Positions 1 to 4,957 of a DNA stretch of 6,965 nucleotides are shown in pieces. Made by a program: the position numbers and the translations under genes. The stretch's first letter is position 1. Each line of letters begins with the position of its first letter. The DNA lies in assembly GCA_035493835.1 (NCBI GenBank), contig DATJHO010000144.1, positions 1-6,965 of the forward strand, in the 5' to 3' direction. Under the pieces are notes generated by a model that worked only from the letters and a program-made list of their open reading frames with translations, had not been told where the DNA came from and searched no databases. The DNA is from DASZTU01 sp035493835. Its GTDB lineage: Bacteria > Pseudomonadota > Alphaproteobacteria > Rhizobiales > Devosiaceae.

Positions 1-287
1 GCATCGATGTCGTGGTCACCGCGCGGCGGCGGCCGTTCCACAACATCGCGGATTTCACCAAATTGGGGCTCGACCCGAGGACGGCGAAGATCGTGGTGGT
101 CAAGTCGGGCTATCTGTCGCCGGAACTGGCGCCCATCGCCAGGCCGAGCCTGATGGCGCTGACCAAGGGCGTGGTCGACCAATATGTCGAGCGCCTGCCG
201 CGGTTGCGGAAACAGCACCCGACCTTCCCGTTCGACGACGAGTTCGAGTTTTCACCGCAGGTTTTTCTCTCGGCGCGGTCGGAATAA
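1..287 (+). CDS. M81-family metallopeptidase (MlrC-type), C-terminal fragment
   Basis: Only the C-terminal part is present: the frame is open from base 3 with no start, and it ends at TAA 285-287. The visible 94 residues begin IDVVVTARRRPF, then FTKLGLDPRTAKIVVVKSGYL, then a helical tail. A 'VVVT-R' strand, a 'GLDP..AKIVVVKS' segment and a closing variable tail are the layout of the MlrC C-terminal domain in the M81 family (microcystinase C and many uncharacterised relatives). The zinc-binding N-terminal domain would lie to the left of the window, so catalytic competence cannot be judged. Outside microcystin degraders the substrate is unknown; in alphaproteobacteria such genes often sit beside peptide transporters and small-molecule catabolic enzymes. 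The next gene lies 266 bases downstream on the same strand. A GTG at base 12 is internal and not a start. Confidence 0.82.
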   Translation, partial: IDVVVTARRRPFHNIADFTKLGLDPRTAKIVVVKSGYLSPELAPIARPSLMALTKGVVDQYVERLPRLRKQHPTFPFDDEFEFSPQVFLSARSE

Positions 288-309
288 GGCGAAGCGGTGC
301 CGCGAATTT

Positions 310-330
310 CCCTCCCCTTGAGGGGGAGGG
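310..330. repeat. C/G-rich palindromic repeat, copy 1
   Basis: A perfect 8-bp inverted repeat, CCCTCCCC (310-317) and GGGGAGGG (323-330), encloses TTGAG. The same arms recur around 6228-6249 and 6281-6301, so this is a dispersed intergenic element. It begins 22 bases after the metallopeptidase stop. As RNA it would be a very stable stem, but no T-run follows, so a terminator role is only possible. Confidence 0.8.
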
Positions 331-380
331 GAGCTGTGGCATGGCCTTGGCCGCCGCGGGCTCGAAAAAAACACTCCCAA

Positions 381-401
381 ATGGTGAGCCTGTCGAACCA
401 T
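381..401. repeat. GAGCCTGTCGA-core palindromic repeat, copy B
   Basis: ATGGT (381-385) and ACCAT (397-401) form a perfect 5-bp inverted repeat around the 11-base core GAGCCTGTCGA. The core is identical on the opposite strand at 1396-1406, where the arms are CATCCT and AGGATG. This kind of element is very common in alphaproteobacterial intergenic DNA. The bases after it (GGGCTGC) resemble those after the partial copy at 1355-1366. Confidence 0.8.
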
Positions 402-527
402 GGGCTGCAGCGCAGTGCGTGCAGCCTCTCTCGTCGACGCGCCCAGGGTGAGGTAGCCGGTTCGGGATGAGGGTGCCGCGCGTAAATCCATGGCGGGCAA
501 TTCACTTCCAGCCCTTCCCGCGCTAGC

Positions 528-548
528 TTCTCCCAAAAAAGGGGAGAA
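528..548 (+). promoter_or_regulatory. Hairpin that covers the ribosome-binding site of the isomerase-like gene
   Basis: TTCTCCC (528-534) pairs perfectly with GGGAGAA (542-548) across a 7-base loop AAAAAAG. The Shine-Dalgarno GGGGAG (541-546) that serves ATG 554 lies in the 3' arm and the last base of the loop, so a transcript starting upstream could hide its own ribosome-binding site. Whether this is regulation or a leftover repeat hairpin cannot be decided from sequence; C/G-rich palindromes are frequent in this genome. Confidence 0.5.
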
Positions 549-553
549 AATTC

Positions 554-1309
554 ATGGCGTATTCGGCGTGCATTGAACTGTTGTTCCGCAAGGAGGCGCC
601 GGTGTTTGCCGAGCGGATCGGGGCGGCGAAGGTGGCGGGGCTCGATGCGGTCGAGTTCTGGCAGTGGAGCAACAAGGACCTTGCTGCCATCGAGGTGGCG
701 TTGAAGGCGACCGGCATGCCGCTCGCCGGCATCCTGTGCGAGCCCATCGCAAACATCACAAATCCGGCGACGCACGAGTTTTTCCTCGAGGGTGTGCGGG
801 CCTCGCTTCAGGCTGCGCAGCGGCTCGGAACAAAAATGATGATCGCGCAGGGCGGCAATATCGTCGCCGGCGCGACGCGACAGGCGCAGCATCGGGCGAT
901 CGTGGATTGCCTCAAGCGGGCGGCCGATATCGTCATGGGTTCTGGCGTTGTGATCGCGCTCGAGCCGCTGAACGACCGGGTCGACCATCCCGGCTATTTT
1001 CTCACCTCGACCACCGAGGGCCTCGACATCATCGATGAGGTCGGCCGGCCGGAAATCCGGCTGCTCTATGACATCTACCATGCGGCGGTGATGGAGGAGC
1101 CGATCGAACTGCTCGCGGGCCGGGTGGACAGGATCGCCCATGTGCACCTCGCCGATACGCCCGGCCGGCACGAGCCGGGGACCGGTCAGATGGATTGGCA
1201 GGCGCGTCTCGATTGGCTCGCGGCGAATGGCTATCGCGGGCTGGTCGGGCTGGAATACACGCCGGTAGCCGAGACCGGGGCCAGCTTGAAATTCCCCTCG
1301 GCGGGGTAG
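554..1309 (+). CDS. Hydroxypyruvate isomerase-like TIM-barrel protein
   Basis: A 251-residue protein of the xylose-isomerase-like TIM-barrel superfamily, closest by motif to hydroxypyruvate isomerase (Hyi) and its relatives such as 2-oxo-tetronate isomerase. These cytosolic, metal-dependent enzymes interconvert aldehyde and ketone forms of small acids. Expected metal and catalytic positions are visible: E137 in ALEPLN, D173 in LYDIYH, H198 in HVHLADTPGRHEPGTG, and E234 in GLEYTP. The segment TPGRHEPGTG is particularly characteristic of the Hyi group. The start ATG 554 has Shine-Dalgarno GGGGAG at 541-546 with 7 bases between. No glyoxylate carboligase or tartronate semialdehyde reductase lies nearby, so a true hydroxypyruvate role is not supported by context. 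The last residues after ASL (KFPSAG) are short and low-complexity and end at a C/G hairpin, which may mean the tail is altered. Fold is near certain; substrate is not. Confidence 0.85.
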   Translation: MAYSACIELLFRKEAPVFAERIGAAKVAGLDAVEFWQWSNKDLAAIEVALKATGMPLAGILCEPIANITNPATHEFFLEGVRASLQAAQRLGTKMMIAQGGNIVAGATRQAQHRAIVDCLKRAADIVMGSGVVIALEPLNDRVDHPGYFLTSTTEGLDIIDEVGRPEIRLLYDIYHAAVMEEPIELLAGRVDRIAHVHLADTPGRHEPGTGQMDWQARLDWLAANGYRGLVGLEYTPVAETGASLKFPSAG

Positions 1310-1354
1310 TTTCCTCTCTCCCTGACGCTCGTCCGCGTCCTCTCCCGCGCTCAC

Positions 1355-1412
1355 TTGTCGAACCATTAGGCTGCGCGGTGCTGGTGGCCCATCCTTCGAC
1401 AGGCTCAGGATG
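1355..1412. repeat. GAGCCTGTCGA-core repeat: partial copy plus inverted full copy A
   Basis: The sequence TTGTCGAACCAT (1355-1366) is the right half of the copy at 381-401. It is followed by an inverted full copy: CATCCT (1390-1395), core TCGACAGGCTC (1396-1406), AGGATG (1407-1412). Together they make a compound inverted element of about 58 bases. It lies in the 363-base gene-free stretch 1310-1672, whose first part (to about 1530) looks repeat-derived. In spurious reading frames these repeats encode the familiar peptides ILSLSKDG and PHPEPVEG. Confidence 0.8.
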
Positions 1413-1444
1413 AGGTTGGGTTTGTTGAGGGGTGAAGCCCTGGG

Positions 1445-1473
1445 GGGAGGACGGCACTTCGGGTGCTTCTCCC
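1445..1473. other. Rod-like hairpin in the dioxygenase upstream gap
   Basis: GGGAG (1445-1449) pairs with CTCCC (1469-1473), and inside it GCAC (1454-1457) pairs with GTGC (1463-1466) around TTCGG. There is no T-run on either side, so it is not a standard terminator. It sits between two copies of the GAGCCTGTCGA-core repeat and may be part of a larger mobile or repeat structure. Confidence 0.45.
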
Positions 1474-1504
1474 GGGGTTCGTCGCAGGCCTCTCCCGGCC
1501 CCGC

Positions 1505-1525
1505 ATGGTCAGCTTGTCGTCCCAT
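1505..1525. repeat. Degenerate copy of the GAGCCTGTCGA-core repeat
   Basis: This 21-base stretch matches the copy at 381-401 at 17 of 21 positions. It keeps ATGG/CCAT pairing at the ends and the TGTCG core. It is the fourth recognisable copy or fragment in the window. Confidence 0.55.
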
Positions 1526-1542
1526 GGGGCAGGAACGGCGGC

Positions 1543-1606
1543 TATTGTTCAATAATCGGCAACGGATCGAGGCGGGTTTACCCGCTTTCTGGAAACGGTG
1601 GTTTCC
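1543..1606 (+). promoter_or_regulatory. Three consecutive palindromes upstream of the dioxygenase operon (candidate operator or leader)
   Basis: Three perfect palindromes lie in 64 bases. TATTG/CAATA (1543-1554, centre TT) is AT-rich. GCGGGT/ACCCGC (1572-1585, centre TT) and GGAAAC/GTTTCC (1591-1606, loop GGTG) are richer in GC. The group ends 66 bases before the dioxygenase start. The AT-rich one has the size and symmetry of a MarR/TetR-type operator; the other two could fold as RNA. A weak promoter-like pair, TTTCTG (1586-1591) and ATATTT (1609-1614) at 17-base spacing, overlaps the third palindrome. No regulator gene is visible here, so the binding protein is unknown. Confidence 0.4.
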
Positions 1607-1672
1607 CCATATTTGACCCAACCGAGCGCGCTTTCGGCGAGAGTGCCAGAAGCGCCAGGATGGAGACAAGCA

Positions 1673-2605
1673 ATGCTGAACCAGATCAAGGGCCTCCACC
1701 ACGTCACTGCGATGGCGCGGGATGCGGCCGACAACAACGCTTTTTACACCAACACGCTCGGCCTGCGCCGGGTGAAGAAGACGGTCAATTTCGACGAGCC
1801 GAGCGTTTATCACCTCTATTATGGCGATGAGGTCGGCACGCCGGGCAGCGTCATGACCTATTTCCCGTTCCCCAACATCGCACGCGGCCGGCCGGGCACC
1901 GGCGAGGTGGGCACCACGGTGTTTGCGGTGCCGGAGGGTTCGCTGGATTTTTGGCAGCAGCGGCTCAATGCGCAGCGGGTCGGCGATGTCGAGCGCAGCG
2001 AAAGCTTTGGCCAGAAGCGGCTGACTTTCCGCGGGCCGGATGGCGACGGGCTGGCGCTGGTGGAAGTGCCCGGCGATGCCCGCGCGCCGTGGGTGGGCAA
2101 TGGCGTAGGCAACAATGAGGCCATTCGCGGCTTCCACTCGGCCTCGCTGCGGCTGAAGGATGGGGGCGCGACGGAAGCGCTGCTGAAGTTCATGGGCTAT
2201 CAGGAGGCCGAGCAGCACGAAGGCATCAAGCGCCTGGTGATGCCGGGCGGCAATGGCGCCGATTTCATCGATATCGAGAGCCTGCCCAATGTCGACCGGG
2301 CCGGGCTCGGCGCCGGATCGGTGCATCACATTGCCTTCGCCGTGCCCAACCGGGCCGCGCAGCTCGAAGTGCGCAAGGCGCTGCTCGATACGGGGTTCCA
2401 GGTTACGCCGGTGATCGACCGCGATTATTTCTGGGCGATCTATTTCCGGACCCCGGGCGGCGTGCTGTTCGAGGTGGCGACGAACGAACCTGGCTTCAAC
2501 ACCGACGAGGACACCGCGCATCTCGGCGAGGCGCTGAAGCTTCCCACCCAGCACGCGCATCTGCGCCCGCAGCTCGAGCAATTGCTGCAGCCGCTGGAGG
2601 CCTGA
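1673..2605 (+). CDS. Ring-cleaving extradiol dioxygenase, PcpA/LinE/MhqO type (VOC superfamily)
   Basis: A 310-residue protein made of two glyoxalase-like (VOC) modules, roughly residues 5-135 and 150-285. It belongs to the hydroquinone 1,2-dioxygenase group that includes PcpA, LinE and Bacillus MhqO/MhqE, cytosolic Fe(II) enzymes that open hydroquinone-type rings with O2. The metal triad is in place: H10 in GLHHVT, H219 in VHHIAFAV and E267 in PGGVLFEV, matching the His-His-Glu arrangement known for PcpA. Other family marks are YHLYYGDEVGTPGSVMTYFPF, RGFHS and NTDEDTAHLGE. I chose ATG 1673 because GGAG (1662-1665) lies 7 bases upstream and the family begins just before the HHVT motif; the frame is open to an ATG at 1598 but the extra 25 residues look like untranslated DNA. 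The stop directly abuts the hydrolase start, so the two are co-expressed. The substrate (chlorinated, methylated or plain hydroquinone) cannot be told. Confidence 0.93.
   Translation: MLNQIKGLHHVTAMARDAADNNAFYTNTLGLRRVKKTVNFDEPSVYHLYYGDEVGTPGSVMTYFPFPNIARGRPGTGEVGTTVFAVPEGSLDFWQQRLNAQRVGDVERSESFGQKRLTFRGPDGDGLALVEVPGDARAPWVGNGVGNNEAIRGFHSASLRLKDGGATEALLKFMGYQEAEQHEGIKRLVMPGGNGADFIDIESLPNVDRAGLGAGSVHHIAFAVPNRAAQLEVRKALLDTGFQVTPVIDRDYFWAIYFRTPGGVLFEVATNEPGFNTDEDTAHLGEALKLPTQHAHLRPQLEQLLQPLEA
2596..2600 (+). promoter_or_regulatory. Ribosome-binding site of the hydrolase, inside the dioxygenase gene
   Basis: GGAGG lies in the last Leu-Glu-Ala codons of the dioxygenase, 5 bases before ATG 2606. 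The junction is TGA|ATG with no intervening base, an arrangement that favours translational coupling and roughly matched amounts of the two enzymes. Confidence 0.8.
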
Positions 2606-3253
2606 ATGAGCAAGGACAGTTACGTCTATCGCGAACGGGACGGGAGCACGGCCAGTGCGCCTCTGCTCTTCCTCTTTCACGGCACCGGCGGGGATGAGGA
2701 CCAGTTCTTCGACGTCGGCGGTCAACTGCTGCCGGGAGGCCATCTGATCGCTGTCAGGGGCGACGTCTCCGAGCATGGGGCGCTCCGCTATTTCCGGCGC
2801 ACGGGGGAGGGGCGGTACGACATGGCCGACCTGGCGCTCCGCACTGACAGGATGGCCGGTTTCATCGCCGCCCATATCGGGGAGAACCGGCCGAGTGCGG
2901 TCTATGGGCTCGGCTATTCGAACGGAGCCAACATCCTCGCCTCAGTCTTGTTCAAGGCGCCGGAGCTGTTCGATGGGGCGGTGCTGATGCATCCGCTGAT
3001 CCCGTTCGAGCCCGCCCCGGCCCCGGGCCTGAACGGCAGGGGCGTGCTGATCACCGCCGGCCGGCACGACCCGATTTCGTCGTCTGAGGGAACGCAGGCT
3101 CTGGCCGATTATTTCGAAAGCCAGGGTGCCGATATCAGGACGCACTGGCATTCTGGTGGTCACGAACTTCGGCAAGAGGAGCTTCTGGCGGCGGAGGCGT
3201 TGCTGAGCGGGCTGAGCCGGGCTGGCTCGCTGGCAAGCGGCGTTCCCGCCTGA
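2606..3253 (+). CDS. Alpha/beta hydrolase, MhqD/carboxylesterase type
   Basis: A 215-residue cytosolic alpha/beta-hydrolase of the phospholipase/carboxylesterase family, close in layout to Bacillus MhqD. Visible motifs are the oxyanion-hole segment HGTGGDE (25-31), the nucleophile elbow GLGYSNGA with S105, the acid D155 in AGRHDP, and the catalytic H186 in HSGGHEL. The full catalytic triad and normal length suggest an active enzyme. Relatives are regularly found beside ring-cleaving dioxygenases of the kind encoded just upstream, so it probably hydrolyses an ester, acyl or ring-opened product of that reaction; this pairing is known, but the exact step is not. The start ATG 2606 follows the dioxygenase stop with no gap and uses GGAGG 2596-2600. 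After the family's usual end (about residue 200) there is a short tail, SRAGSLASGVPA. A possible small opposite-strand gene overlaps the last 119 bases. Confidence 0.9.
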   Translation: MSKDSYVYRERDGSTASAPLLFLFHGTGGDEDQFFDVGGQLLPGGHLIAVRGDVSEHGALRYFRRTGEGRYDMADLALRTDRMAGFIAAHIGENRPSAVYGLGYSNGANILASVLFKAPELFDGAVLMHPLIPFEPAPAPGLNGRGVLITAGRHDPISSSEGTQALADYFESQGADIRTHWHSGGHELRQEELLAAEALLSGLSRAGSLASGVPA

Positions 3254-3377
3254 GGCGGCGCTCATCGTCTTCGTCAGGCTGGGCTGCGGGCACCTTCGCC
3301 TGCGGCCCGGCGCCCTTTGAACTATTCAGCGCCTGGCGGGCGAAAGCAGCCGCAAAACTGAGAGAGATCGTGCTCAT
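3135..3377 (-). CDS. Possible small hypothetical protein
   Basis: An 80-residue frame starting MSTISLSFAAAFARQALNSS, then Ala/Pro-rich and charged (QPDEDDERRLRRERR), with no domain I recognise. In its favour: GGAG at 3386-3389 lies 8 bases before ATG 3377, the upstream region is AT-rich against a GC-rich background and includes a 17-base palindrome, and the N-terminus is not an obvious shadow of another gene. Against it: the last 40 codons run antisense to the hydrolase gene, and the composition there (RSATPPPPEAPLAEV) is what a shadow frame would give. A second ATG at 3380 sits only 5 bases from the same ribosome-binding site. Either the real protein is this one or there is no gene. Confidence 0.3.
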   Translation of the reverse strand: MSTISLSFAAAFARQALNSSKGAGPQAKVPAAQPDEDDERRLRRERRLPASQPGSARSATPPPPEAPLAEVRDHQNASAS

Positions 3378-3453
3378 CATCCTTGCTCCGCAGCATGAAG
3401 TTGCGGCGGCGCCGAAGGTTGCCGATCTCGCCGGTAACGGTGAATTATGGTGA

Positions 3454-3470
3454 GGATTTTATTAAAATCC
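3454..3470. promoter_or_regulatory. AT-rich 17-base palindrome
   Basis: GGATTTTA (3454-3461) and TAAAATCC (3463-3470) form a perfect 8-bp inverted repeat around a single T. It is the most AT-rich spot in the convergent gap 3254-3736 and lies 76 bases upstream of the possible minus-strand start at 3377. Read on the minus strand it is followed by CACCATAATTCACCGTTACC, which resembles alphaproteobacterial promoter regions. I cannot assign a clear -35/-10 pair. Confidence 0.35.
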
Positions 3471-3544
3471 CTGCCAATCGGGGCCGCCGGGCTGCGATTG
3501 CGCTGGAGCGCGATCCGGCTGAATTGAAGCATTCCCCGCGCGCT

Positions 3545-3645
3545 CGTCATGGCCGGGCTTGACCCGGCCACCCACGAAGCCTCGCCAACTCCACCCGCGC
3601 TATTGGAAAGGCAGCATGGGTCCTCGGTCAAGCCCGGGGATGACG
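3545..3645. repeat. Large imperfect inverted repeat (alphaproteobacterial palindromic element)
   Basis: The left arm (3545-3574) and right arm (3617-3645) are inverted copies with a few mismatches. The outer ends CGTCAT/ATGACG and the GGTCAAGCCCGG core agree exactly. The left arm is itself palindromic: GGCCGGG (3551-3557), loop CTTGA, CCCGGCC (3563-3569). Elements of this shape are widespread between genes in alphaproteobacteria. It sits in the 483-base convergent gap 3254-3736, where a large stem could terminate transcription arriving from either side. Confidence 0.8.
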
Positions 3646-3711
3646 ATGCGGCGAGGGGGGCGACCAAATGCCGACGCAGCAACACGTCGCCCACCCGCGC
3701 GACCTGCGCCC

Positions 3712-3732
3712 TGATTCAACCCCGCTGAATCA
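3712..3732 (-). terminator. Small hairpin just after the acetyltransferase gene
   Basis: TGATTCA (3712-3718) and TGAATCA (3726-3732) are perfect inverted 7-mers around ACCCCGC, starting 4 bases past the acetyltransferase stop on the minus strand. The stem is AT-rich and no T-run follows, so it is at best a weak terminator or an RNA 3'-end stabiliser. Confidence 0.3.
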
Positions 3733-3736
3733 TGCC

Positions 3737-4036
3737 TTACTCCGCCAAAAGGTCCGCCCAGTCGGGATGGCGGCGGAATTGGGCGACGACGTAGGAGCAG
3801 AGCGGCACGATCCTGGTGCCGCTTTGGCGCGCGTCGGCGATCATCCTGTCGACCAGCAACTGGGCGATGCCGCGGCCGCGAAAAGCGGGGGGCGTGCCGG
3901 TGTGGTCGATGGTGATGGTGTTGGCGCCGGTCTTGCGGAAGGTCAATTCGCCCTCGGCATCGGGGCCCAGATGAATGACATAGCGCCCGCGGAACTCATC
4001 TTCCTCGCGTTCGATGATGTAGTTCTCTTCGCTCAT
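3737..4036 (-). CDS. Small GNAT-family N-acetyltransferase (YjdJ-like)
   Basis: A 99-residue single-domain acetyltransferase of the short Gcn5-related group (YjdJ type). These soluble proteins bind acetyl-CoA and are thought to acetylate an amine; the natural substrates are unknown. The family pattern is complete: ITIDHTGTPPAFRGRGIAQLLVD, with the acetyl-CoA-binding turn RGRGIA at 53-58, then RIVPLCSYVVAQFRRHPDWADLL, where C80-S-Y and H90-P-D-W are the group's signature. Length is normal for this short family. The gene lies 21 bases after the DedA-family gene on the same strand and is probably co-transcribed with it. Its ribosome-binding site, AGGG (4040-4043), is only 3 bases from the ATG, closer than ideal, so expression may lean on the upstream gene. 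Confidence 0.9.
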   Translation of the reverse strand: MSEENYIIEREEDEFRGRYVIHLGPDAEGELTFRKTGANTITIDHTGTPPAFRGRGIAQLLVDRMIADARQSGTRIVPLCSYVVAQFRRHPDWADLLAE

Positions 4037-4057
4037 CGTCCCTAAAACCCTTGGATA

Positions 4058-4759
4058 TCAGTGCGGCGTATCGACGTTGCGGAAGCGCGTTTCGATCGCC
4101 TTGCCGAAGCCGCCGAGATAGGGGGCGAGGAACAGCAGGATCTGGCGGTGGAAGTGGAAGAGCCCATAGAGCACGATCAGCAGCAGCGTGCCCCAGAGGA
4201 TGACCGCTTCGATGGAAAGGCCGATGGAATCGAGCCAGTTGCTCAACAGCAGGCCGGGCAGCAGATGGGCGGCGGCCCAGGCGAAGGCCGAGATGACGTT
4301 GATGATGAAAAAGCGCGGCCAGTGCATGCCCAGCATGCCGGCGATCCCCGGCACGATCGCCTTCACCCCCGGGATGAAGCGGCCGATGAAGACGCTCTTG
4401 CCACCGTGGCGGGCAAAGAACTCTTCGCCCTTGATGATCTGGTCCTGGTAGTTGCGGAACGGCCAGATTTCCTTGAGGCGGTGTTCGAGCGTGCGACCGA
4501 TCCAATAGGAGATCGTATCGCCGATGATCGCGCCGAGCACGGCGACCAGATAGATCGGCCAGAAGGGCAGCTTGCCCACCGCCATCAGCGATCCGGTCAG
4601 CAGCAGCACCGGCGTCGAGGGCACGAACAGGCCGATCACGAACGCACACTCCCCAAGGGCAACGAGGAAGATGAAGAGCATGGACATCCAGAAATTGTCC
4701 GAAATGCTCGTCAGCATCACGTCGAACCAAAGGGAGAGGTGATGGAAAAATTCCAGCAT
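4058..4759 (-). CDS. DedA-family (SNARE-associated/VTT) membrane protein
   Basis: A 233-residue inner-membrane protein of the DedA family, whose members support membrane integrity and proton-motive force; some (such as Bacillus UptA) flip undecaprenyl phosphate. Hydrophobic stretches lie at about 24-45, 48-62, 67-88, 148-172 and 182-203. Two re-entrant-type segments carry the key marks: E37 in ALGECAFVIGLFVPSTP and the signature FIGRFIPGVKAIVPGIAGMLGM at 124-145, with R127, P130 and G131. GD at 80-81 in AIIGDTISYWIGR is also typical. The C-terminus (RFRNVDTPH) is short and polar. The start ATG 4757-4759 fits the usual amphipathic beginning, but the ribosome-binding site is weak (AGG about 9 bases upstream). 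The acetyltransferase follows 21 bases later. Which lipid it moves, if any, cannot be told. Confidence 0.94.
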   Translation of the reverse strand: MLEFFHHLSLWFDVMLTSISDNFWMSMLFIFLVALGECAFVIGLFVPSTPVLLLTGSLMAVGKLPFWPIYLVAVLGAIIGDTISYWIGRTLEHRLKEIWPFRNYQDQIIKGEEFFARHGGKSVFIGRFIPGVKAIVPGIAGMLGMHWPRFFIINVISAFAWAAAHLLPGLLLSNWLDSIGLSIEAVILWGTLLLIVLYGLFHFHRQILLFLAPYLGGFGKAIETRFRNVDTPH

Positions 4760-4782
4760 CAGGTGCGGCCTACCCTGTCATC

Positions 4783-4796
4783 GGCGGTAATCCGCC
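4783..4796. other. Short GC hairpin upstream of the DedA-family gene
   Basis: GGCGG (4783-4787) and CCGCC (4792-4796) enclose TAAT, 24 bases upstream of the DedA-family start on the minus strand. It would lie in the leader of that gene and could slow ribosome loading, or it could be chance in GC-rich DNA. Confidence 0.3.
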
Positions 4797-4899
4797 ACTG
4801 CCTCGCAAAAACTGCCGAGCCCTCGGGCCCGGCCCTTTCTTATCCGCTTAGCGGGGCGGATGGATACGACGGAATTGGTAAATGGCAACGGTAGTTATG

Positions 4900-4936
4900 C
4901 CGATGCAATCCGGACAACATCGGGGCGCGCGTCCGG
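4900..4936. other. Two interleaved hairpins between the VOC gene and the DedA-family gene
   Basis: CCGATG (4900-4905) pairs with CATCGG (4918-4923), while CCGGAC (4910-4915), inside the first loop, pairs with GTCCGG (4931-4936). The order a-b-a'-b' allows either alternative stems or an H-type pseudoknot. On the minus strand it lies 21 bases after the VOC gene stop and 140 bases before the DedA-family start. The rest of 4760-4957 shows nothing I can assign. Confidence 0.35.
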
Positions 4937-4957
4937 CAATGCAAGGGCAAATTCGAG

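Noticed and set aside
1445..1473. Intrinsic terminator after the isomerase-like gene
   Set aside because: The stem is convincing, but no T-run follows on either strand, and it is surrounded by repeat sequence.
1598..1672. Upstream ATG adding 25 residues to the dioxygenase
   Set aside because: It has no ribosome-binding site, overlaps the palindromic leader, and the extra residues do not fit the family; ATG 1673 has GGAG at good spacing.
110..2875. A 921-codon open frame on the minus strand across three plus-strand genes
   Set aside because: It has no recognisable domain, runs antisense to well-supported genes and through repeats (giving peptides such as LILSLSKDG), and long antisense frames are expected in GC-rich coding DNA.
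3996..4730. A 244-codon minus-strand frame overlapping the DedA-family gene in another frame
   Set aside because: It is His/Arg-rich with no membrane pattern or known motif, and it overlaps a gene with full family features.
4783..4880. tRNA or small structured RNA in the gap upstream of the DedA-family gene
   Set aside because: Short hairpins are present, but no cloverleaf, T-loop or CCA-type end can be laid out.
4061..4894. A 277-codon plus-strand frame opposite the DedA-family gene
   Set aside because: It is highly charged and Asp/Glu/Arg-rich with no domain; it mirrors the third-position GC bias of the DedA-family gene, which has clear family motifs.
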